Source of the DNA: Rhodococcus sp. KBS0724 | GTDB lineage: Bacteria; Actinomycetota; Actinomycetes; Mycobacteriales; Mycobacteriaceae | Assembly: GCF_005938745.2 (NCBI RefSeq) | Contig: NZ_VCBX02000001.1 | Span: 825,501 to 889,500, forward strand | DNA: 64,000 bases | Direction of reading: 5' to 3' | Shown: positions 59,421 through 64,000 of the stretch, piece after piece | How positions within the stretch are numbered: position 1 is the stretch's first letter | How the letters are laid out: the number at the start of each line of letters is the position of its first letter | The notes under the pieces: generated by a model | Databases searched by the model: none | Told to the model about the DNA's origin: nothing | Seen by the model: only the letters and a program-made list of their open reading frames with translations | Made by a program: the position numbers and the translations under genes

Positions 59421-59597
59421 CAGTCACACAGCAGTGCGGCGGTCCCGTAGCTTGAGCGAATCATCGCTGACCGCAACCTCGAATTCTTTGTAAATAAACC
59501 TGATTCGACCTTTCGGTCCAGTCGCATCCGAGTCCCCGAAATCGGTGAATCCGTAGTTCCCGGACTCTCACACACAACTCGAACAAGAGGAGCTCAC

Positions 59598-60473
59598 ATG
59601 AAGCTTGACGGCAAAGTCGCACTCATCACCGGTGGCGGATCCGGGCTCGGTCGGCAGTCTGCGCAACTCTTCGCCTCCGAGGGCGCGACGATCGCGGTCG
59701 TCGACATCGATCCTGAGCGCGCGGCCGGAACAGTAGATCTCGTGGAACAGCAGGGCGGCAAGGCGATTGCGATCACCGCAGACGTTTCTGTCGAGCAGCA
59801 AATTGTTGACGCGGTTGCCGCAACCGTGGATGCATTCGGCAAACTCGACATCGCATTTGCGAACGCCGGTGTGATCTCACGCGGCGGCGTACCGTCCGTT
59901 GCCGGCGGAGAGGTAGTCGAGTTTCAGGATCTCACGGACGCCGACTGGCAGGCAGTGCTGGGCGTAAACCTCAGCGGCGTCTTCTATACGGCAAAGGCGG
60001 CAGTTCCGGCTTTGCGTGCCAACGGCGGTGGAGTCATCCTCGCCACGTCGTCTGCCGCATCGCTTCAGGCGTACCACGGTATCGCGATGTACTCCGCCAC
60101 GAAGGCCGGTGTCAACGGACTCGTTCGTGGCCTCAGCCTGGACTTGGGTCGATACGGTATTCGAGTCAATGCCATTGCGCCCACTCACGGAATGTCGCCC
60201 AACTTCCTGATGCCCGCCGGCTCTCCCGTCGTCGGCCAGTCCTACGAAGAGACTGCAGGACCGTGGGATTCGGGTATCTCCCCGATTTCGCTCAAGCTCA
60301 ACCGCCCCCCGTCACTGCGCGACAATGCACATGCGGCACTGTTTCTCGTGTCCGACGACTCCGCCTACATCTCCGGCGTCACTCTGCCGACCACCGATGG
60401 TGGCACCCTGTCGCGCGTCGGCATGTGGTTCCCCGAGGATCAAGGAACGCCGACGCTCACCGCTGGTGCCTGA
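59598..60473 (+). CDS. SDR-family oxidoreductase
   Basis: 291 residues, longer than a minimal SDR. NAD site VALITGGGSGLGRQSA with acidic VVDIDPE (NAD preference), FANAG in place of NNAG, catalytic Ser in ATSSAAS and Y-x3-K in AMYSATKAGV. A C-terminal extension of about 30 residues follows the TDGGTL motif. AAGAGGAGC precedes the ATG. It is followed after 112 bp by the P450, so it likely oxidises the alcohol formed by that enzyme. The 206-bp leader carries a probable sigma-70 promoter but no copy of the island-wide element. Confidence 0.92.
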   Translation: MKLDGKVALITGGGSGLGRQSAQLFASEGATIAVVDIDPERAAGTVDLVEQQGGKAIAITADVSVEQQIVDAVAATVDAFGKLDIAFANAGVISRGGVPSVAGGEVVEFQDLTDADWQAVLGVNLSGVFYTAKAAVPALRANGGGVILATSSAASLQAYHGIAMYSATKAGVNGLVRGLSLDLGRYGIRVNAIAPTHGMSPNFLMPAGSPVVGQSYEETAGPWDSGISPISLKLNRPPSLRDNAHAALFLVSDDSAYISGVTLPTTDGGTLSRVGMWFPEDQGTPTLTAGA

Positions 60474-60585
60474 TGTGCGTCTTGTAGCTGATCGGTTGGC
60501 CTGCGCGCCGCCGCAATAGTGTGCCCCGAGCGTGTGTTGACCGTCGAACATCTTTGATTTCGTCAACTTTTCGAGGAGTGGCTCC

Positions 60586-61818
60586 ATGACTACCACTGAA
60601 CACATACCCGCGAACCTTGTAGTCGATTTCGATATCTACGACCAGTCGCTCGCACAACCCGTTGATACGGTCCAGGCGCGGGTGGCGGAGTTGGCGGGTA
60701 AGGGCCCGGTTGTCTACTCGCCAACGCATGGCGGACACTGGATTGTGACGCGTTACAAAGAGATTCACGAAGTGCTTCGCGACACCGAGACGTTCTCCAG
60801 TTACCCGAACAACCTGGTGACCGGGCCGGGAGGCATGGGTAAGTTCATTCCGATCGAACTCGATCCGCCGGAACACACCGGCTACCGCGTTGCACTGCAA
60901 CCGCTGTTCAGTCCCAATCGGATGAAGGCGCTGACCGGAGAGATCCGCGAGGTGATCAACGAGTTGCTCGACGGGTTTGCGGGCAAGGGCGAGGCCGAGT
61001 TCATTTCTGAGTTCGCCCATGAGCTTCCCACGCGGGTTTTCCTTACTCTCATGGACTGGCCCGCCGAGGACGCGCCGATGTTCACCGAGATGACGGATAC
61101 CGTGTTGATGGGCAAACCTGGTGCAAGTGAGGAGGAGTCGAGTCAGGCCACGGTTGCGGCAGGGCTCGAAATGATCGGGTACTTCCAGAAGATCGTCGAC
61201 GAACGGCGGGCCAACCCGGGCGACGACATCACCTCGACCCTGATTCACACCGAGGTCGAACTCGAAGACGGAAAGCGACTGCTGACCGACGAAGAGCTCA
61301 ATCGGATGTTCTTTCTTCTTCTCATCGCGGGTCTGCATACGGTGCAGGGATCGTTGGCGTGGAGCATAATTCACCTGTTCAATAATCCGGATCAGCGTGA
61401 CGCCCTCATCGACGACGAGACATTGATTCCGAGCGCGGTTGAAGAGATCCTTCGAATCGAAGCTGCGGTGATACCGGGGCGGGCGGCAACTCGTGATGTG
61501 GAACTCGGTGGGGTGCAGATCAGGAAGGGCGATCAGCTCATCCTCATGTTGTGCTCGGCAAACCGGGACGATGACGAGTTCGAAGATCCGGAAGAGTTGA
61601 ACCTGGAACGACATCCCAATCGGCACTTGTCATTTGGATCCGGTGCGCATCGTTGTATAGGCTCACACCTGGCGCGGATCGAGTTGTCGTTGGCGCTCGA
61701 AGAGCTGCACCGGCGAATCCCGGACTACGAATTGATCGAATCCGATCCGCCGATCCTCCATGCCGGGCAGGTGCGCGGTTGTGCGCGTCTGCCGATCAGG
61801 TTCACTCCGGAAGCATGA
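60586..61818 (+). CDS. Cytochrome P450, P450cam-like
   Basis: 410 residues. Heme-ligand Cys C357 in FGSGAHRCIGSHLA, ExxR at E287-R290, and an N-terminal THGGHWIVTRYKEIHEVL / IPIELDPPEH layout close to the P450cam class of terpenoid hydroxylases. In the I-helix the acid-alcohol pair (usually Asp/Glu-Thr) reads AGLHT: residue 251 is His and 252 Thr, an unusual proton-delivery site. It needs a ferredoxin and reductase, not encoded next door; FprB (28505) or the reductase at 56956 could serve. CGAGGAG precedes ATG 60586. It hydroxylates an unactivated carbon, probably the entry step with the SDR just upstream. Confidence 0.94.
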   Translation: MTTTEHIPANLVVDFDIYDQSLAQPVDTVQARVAELAGKGPVVYSPTHGGHWIVTRYKEIHEVLRDTETFSSYPNNLVTGPGGMGKFIPIELDPPEHTGYRVALQPLFSPNRMKALTGEIREVINELLDGFAGKGEAEFISEFAHELPTRVFLTLMDWPAEDAPMFTEMTDTVLMGKPGASEEESSQATVAAGLEMIGYFQKIVDERRANPGDDITSTLIHTEVELEDGKRLLTDEELNRMFFLLLIAGLHTVQGSLAWSIIHLFNNPDQRDALIDDETLIPSAVEEILRIEAAVIPGRAATRDVELGGVQIRKGDQLILMLCSANRDDDEFEDPEELNLERHPNRHLSFGSGAHRCIGSHLARIELSLALEELHRRIPDYELIESDPPILHAGQVRGCARLPIRFTPEA

Positions 61819-61823
61819 TGTGC

Positions 61824-61855
61824 CGCCCATGTCGTGTCATGACACGACATGGGCG
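61824..61855. terminator. Perfect 32-bp palindrome, intrinsic terminator
   Basis: CGCCCATGTCGTGTCA at 61824-61839 is followed directly by its exact reverse complement (61840-61855). It starts 6 bp after the P450 stop and is followed by TCTCTC. It forms a strong hairpin and ends the SDR/P450 unit. Confidence 0.85.
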
Positions 61856-61944
61856 TCTCTCTAGGCGATTCCCCGATTCCTGATCCCGGCTGAATATTTC
61901 CGGATATGTTGAACAACAAAGTAATCAGAGAGATTGAGGAATAC

Positions 61945-63462
61945 ATGGCTGCGACAATTGGCTCTGCCCTGCACTGGTGGGCGCGGACCAAAGGTGATCA
62001 GAATGTGATTGTCGTAGACGGCGGGGTGTTGACTTATCGACAGTTGCAGGACTGGTCGAGCCGTGTAGCTCGGCAACTTTCGGAATCCGGTGTTTCGCCG
62101 GGGGACCGCGTGGGGCTTCTCGGTCCGAATTCACTCGAGTGGCCGGTGCTTGCACTCGGTGTGATCAAGGCCGGAGCGGTCTTGGTGCCACTCAATCCTC
62201 GTCTCAAGCCCGCAGAGTTGCGGAAGGTCGTCGATGATTCCGGCTCGACTCTGGTGATCACGCCGCAGGAGTACGCCGACGGTGTGGCGGAGGCAGTTGC
62301 GCTCGGCAACGGGTTCGATGTTCGGATGTTCGGCGAATTCACTTCTCTGCGTGAGGGATCAGCGGACGACTTCCGGATAGACATCGATCCGGACGAGCCG
62401 ACGGCGCTGATCTTCACGTCCGGTTCGACTGGTTTGTCGAAGGGCGTCATCTGCACCAATCGAACGCTGTTGAGTATCGTCTTCGAAGCCAGCCTGACCG
62501 AAGAGGGTCTGCGTCCGGGTACAACAACTCTGCTGGTGCTTCCGCTCGTGTTCACTCCTGGGCTTGTCTGGGGCTTGTTGATGACAACCGTCCTCGGTGG
62601 CACGATCATCATCGAGAAAGACCTGAATCCCGGCCGGGCAGCAAAGTTATTGGGCGAAAACGATGTTCAGGCAATATTCGGTGTCCCCCTGGTCTTCGAC
62701 GCCATCTCACGCGCAGTGGAATTCGAGGAAGCAGATCTGTCGTCGTTGCGCACTGCGATTGTCGGCGGCGCTGCAGTGGCGCCGGCGTTGCTCGAGCGGT
62801 GGGCTGCCAAAGGCGTGGCGCTCCGTCAGATCTACGGTATGACCGAGGCGGGCGGTGTTGCCACTGCGACTCCTGTGGCCGAAGCTTTCGATCATCCGGA
62901 CACTTGTGGAAACGGATCCATCTTCACCTCCGTGAAGGTGGTACGGCCTGACGGAACGGAAGCCGAACCAGGTGAAGAGGGCGAGATTCTGCTGAGCGGT
63001 CCCGGCGTCACTCCCGGGTACTGGAACGATGCCGACTCGACCGCGGCTGCACTGCGAGACGGATGGCTGCACAGCGGAGACCTCGGTACGCGAGATGCCG
63101 AGGGACGTGTCAAGTTCGTCGACCGTCTGAAAGATCTCATCATTACCGGTGGGATCAATATTTCTCCGGTCGAGATCGAGCGGGTGATCGGCGAGATGGA
63201 CGGAATCGAGGAGGTTGCGGTCATTGCCGCAGCCGATCCACGATTCGGCGAGACTCCGGCAGCGATCGTGACGGTCACCGGATCGGTGGACGAGGCTGCG
63301 ATCATCGAGCACTGTGATCGGTTGATGACCGACTACAAAGTGCCGCGCTACATCGTGATCCGAAACGAACCGTTGCCGCGTCTGCCAAGCGGCAAACTGT
63401 CGAAGACGGCCATCAGGTCCGAGTACGCGGATGTGGCGGACCGATTCGAGAAGATGCGCTGA
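61945..63462 (+). CDS. AMP-dependent acyl-CoA synthetase
   Basis: 505 residues. FTSGSTGLSKGVICTN (P-loop), IYGMTEAGGVATATP, DGWLHSGDLGTRDAEG, VDRLKDLIITGGINISPVEIE, catalytic Lys in RLPSGKLSKTAIR. Closest in the window to the enzyme at 30284. The frame also opens at 61906. ATG 61945 is preferred because GAGGA lies 5-10 bp upstream and the protein then begins with the usual IGSALHWWARTKGD. It is followed after 34 bp by a crotonase, so it starts a new beta-oxidation-like unit that continues past the window. Confidence 0.92.
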   Translation: MAATIGSALHWWARTKGDQNVIVVDGGVLTYRQLQDWSSRVARQLSESGVSPGDRVGLLGPNSLEWPVLALGVIKAGAVLVPLNPRLKPAELRKVVDDSGSTLVITPQEYADGVAEAVALGNGFDVRMFGEFTSLREGSADDFRIDIDPDEPTALIFTSGSTGLSKGVICTNRTLLSIVFEASLTEEGLRPGTTTLLVLPLVFTPGLVWGLLMTTVLGGTIIIEKDLNPGRAAKLLGENDVQAIFGVPLVFDAISRAVEFEEADLSSLRTAIVGGAAVAPALLERWAAKGVALRQIYGMTEAGGVATATPVAEAFDHPDTCGNGSIFTSVKVVRPDGTEAEPGEEGEILLSGPGVTPGYWNDADSTAAALRDGWLHSGDLGTRDAEGRVKFVDRLKDLIITGGINISPVEIERVIGEMDGIEEVAVIAAADPRFGETPAAIVTVTGSVDEAAIIEHCDRLMTDYKVPRYIVIRNEPLPRLPSGKLSKTAIRSEYADVADRFEKMR

Positions 63463-63496
63463 CCGTGCGGTCGGACGACAAAGACAGGAAAATGCA

Positions 63497-64000
63497 GTGA
63501 CTGGTGCCGGTAGCGAGTCCGTCGTCGTACTCGAGCGGGATCGCGAGATCGCGATCGTGCGGCTCAATCGTCCTGAACGGCTCAACGCGTTCACTCTCGA
63601 GATGAGGGATCGGATCCTCGAAATTTTCGACGAGTGCGACGCCGACGATTCGGTGCGGGCAATCGTCATCACCGGTACCGGTCGCGCATTCTGCGCCGGC
63701 GCGGATCTTGCTGCGGGCGGCGATACCTTTGTGTTGAAGAAGGATCCGAACGAGTCCGGTGCGCCGGCAGATTCGGGTGGGGAGGTGGCCCTGCGTATTT
63801 ACCGGTCGTCCAAACCTGTGATTGCGGCGATCAACGGTCCCGCCGCCGGCGTCGGCGTCACCATGACGTTGCCCGCGGACATCCGGATCGCCTCGGACAC
63901 TGCTCGGTTCGGGTTTGTCTTCACCCGGCGCGGTCTTGTACCGGAGGCGTGCTCGACGTGGTTCCTGCCCCGCGTAGTCGGTATCTCGACTGCCCTGGAG
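63497..64000 (+). CDS. Enoyl-CoA hydratase/isomerase family protein (3' end beyond the window)
   Basis: An open frame from GTG 63497 (AGGAAA upstream) runs for 168 codons to the window edge without a stop. Crotonase blocks are visible: AIVRLNRPERLNAFTLEM, GTGRAFCAGADLAAGG, INGPAAGVGVTMTLPAD and FTRRGLVPEACSTWFLPRVV. The first classical Glu is missing (AGVGVTM), while the second region keeps a Glu (VPEACS), as in isomerase-like crotonases. It is probably co-transcribed with the preceding synthetase. Confidence 0.9.
   Translation, partial: MTGAGSESVVVLERDREIAIVRLNRPERLNAFTLEMRDRILEIFDECDADDSVRAIVITGTGRAFCAGADLAAGGDTFVLKKDPNESGAPADSGGEVALRIYRSSKPVIAAINGPAAGVGVTMTLPADIRIASDTARFGFVFTRRGLVPEACSTWFLPRVVGISTALE

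Overview
The window looks like a chromosomal segment of a high-GC actinomycete of the order Mycobacteriales, most likely a Rhodococcus of the erythropolis type. The reasons are the recC-recB-recD order, an FprB-type ferredoxin/ferredoxin reductase fusion, an F420-type luciferase-like oxidoreductase, a mycofactocin-type dehydrogenase, mycothiol-synthase-like acetyltransferases, frequent GTG starts and dense ATGA/GTGA overlaps. No rRNA, tRNA, insertion sequence, phage gene or CRISPR array was found.

Layout. (1) 1-5257: the end of recC, then recB and recD, a housekeeping DNA-repair operon. (2) 5266-10778, minus strand: TetR regulator, acyl-CoA synthetase, GNAT acetyltransferase, Rieske oxygenase, crotonase. 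(3) 10882-15159: a beta-oxidation operon of crotonase, thiolase, nitronate-monooxygenase-like flavoprotein and acyl-CoA dehydrogenase. (4) 15240-19011: a TetR gene divergent from a Rieske oxygenase / thioesterase / class III CoA-transferase operon. (5) 19252-32556: two tandemly duplicated acyl-CoA synthetases, an aromatic-acid-type MFS importer, two molybdopterin oxidoreductases, fprB, another acyl-CoA synthetase and an SDR. (6) 32839-37552: a branched-chain-type ABC importer with a fused permease. (7) 37633-47968: an SDR divergent from crotonase, LLM oxidoreductase and a thiolase-like protein, followed by an NTF2-like / DUF35 / Ltp2-like aldolase trio, an aldehyde dehydrogenase and a double-length CoA-transferase. 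(8) 48025-54427: ABM protein, acyl-CoA dehydrogenase, Rieske oxygenase, divergent GNAT, then a mycofactocin-type SDR and an aldehyde dehydrogenase. (9) 54507-61818: TetR, hydrolase and SDR (minus), divergent oxygenase reductase and MFS exporter, then SDR and P450. (10) 61945-end: acyl-CoA synthetase and a crotonase cut by the window edge.

How it fits together. About 58 kb after recD is one catabolic island. It holds two MFS transporters and an ABC importer, five CoA ligases, three Rieske oxygenases, a P450cam-like P450 and a single visible oxygenase reductase. It also holds five SDRs, two aldehyde dehydrogenases, two acyl-CoA dehydrogenases, four crotonases, three thiolase-fold proteins (two lacking the nucleophile) and two CoA-transferase genes. 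The retro-aldolase-like DUF35/Ltp2 pair, the IpdC-like flavoprotein and the P450cam-like enzyme make a cyclic or branched (terpenoid- or steroid-like) acid a more likely substrate than a plain fatty acid. The substrate itself cannot be read from the sequence.

The main unexplained signal is regulatory. A 20-bp imperfect palindrome, roughly ATCTAAnnnnnnTAGGTTTA, occurs at 13 places between 7.6 and 57 kb, nearly always upstream of an operon. It is probably the operator of one or both of the two paralogous TetR regulators at 5266 and 54507. A second architecture of note is the twice-repeated pairing of a Rieske oxygenase with a mycothiol-synthase-like acetyltransferase.
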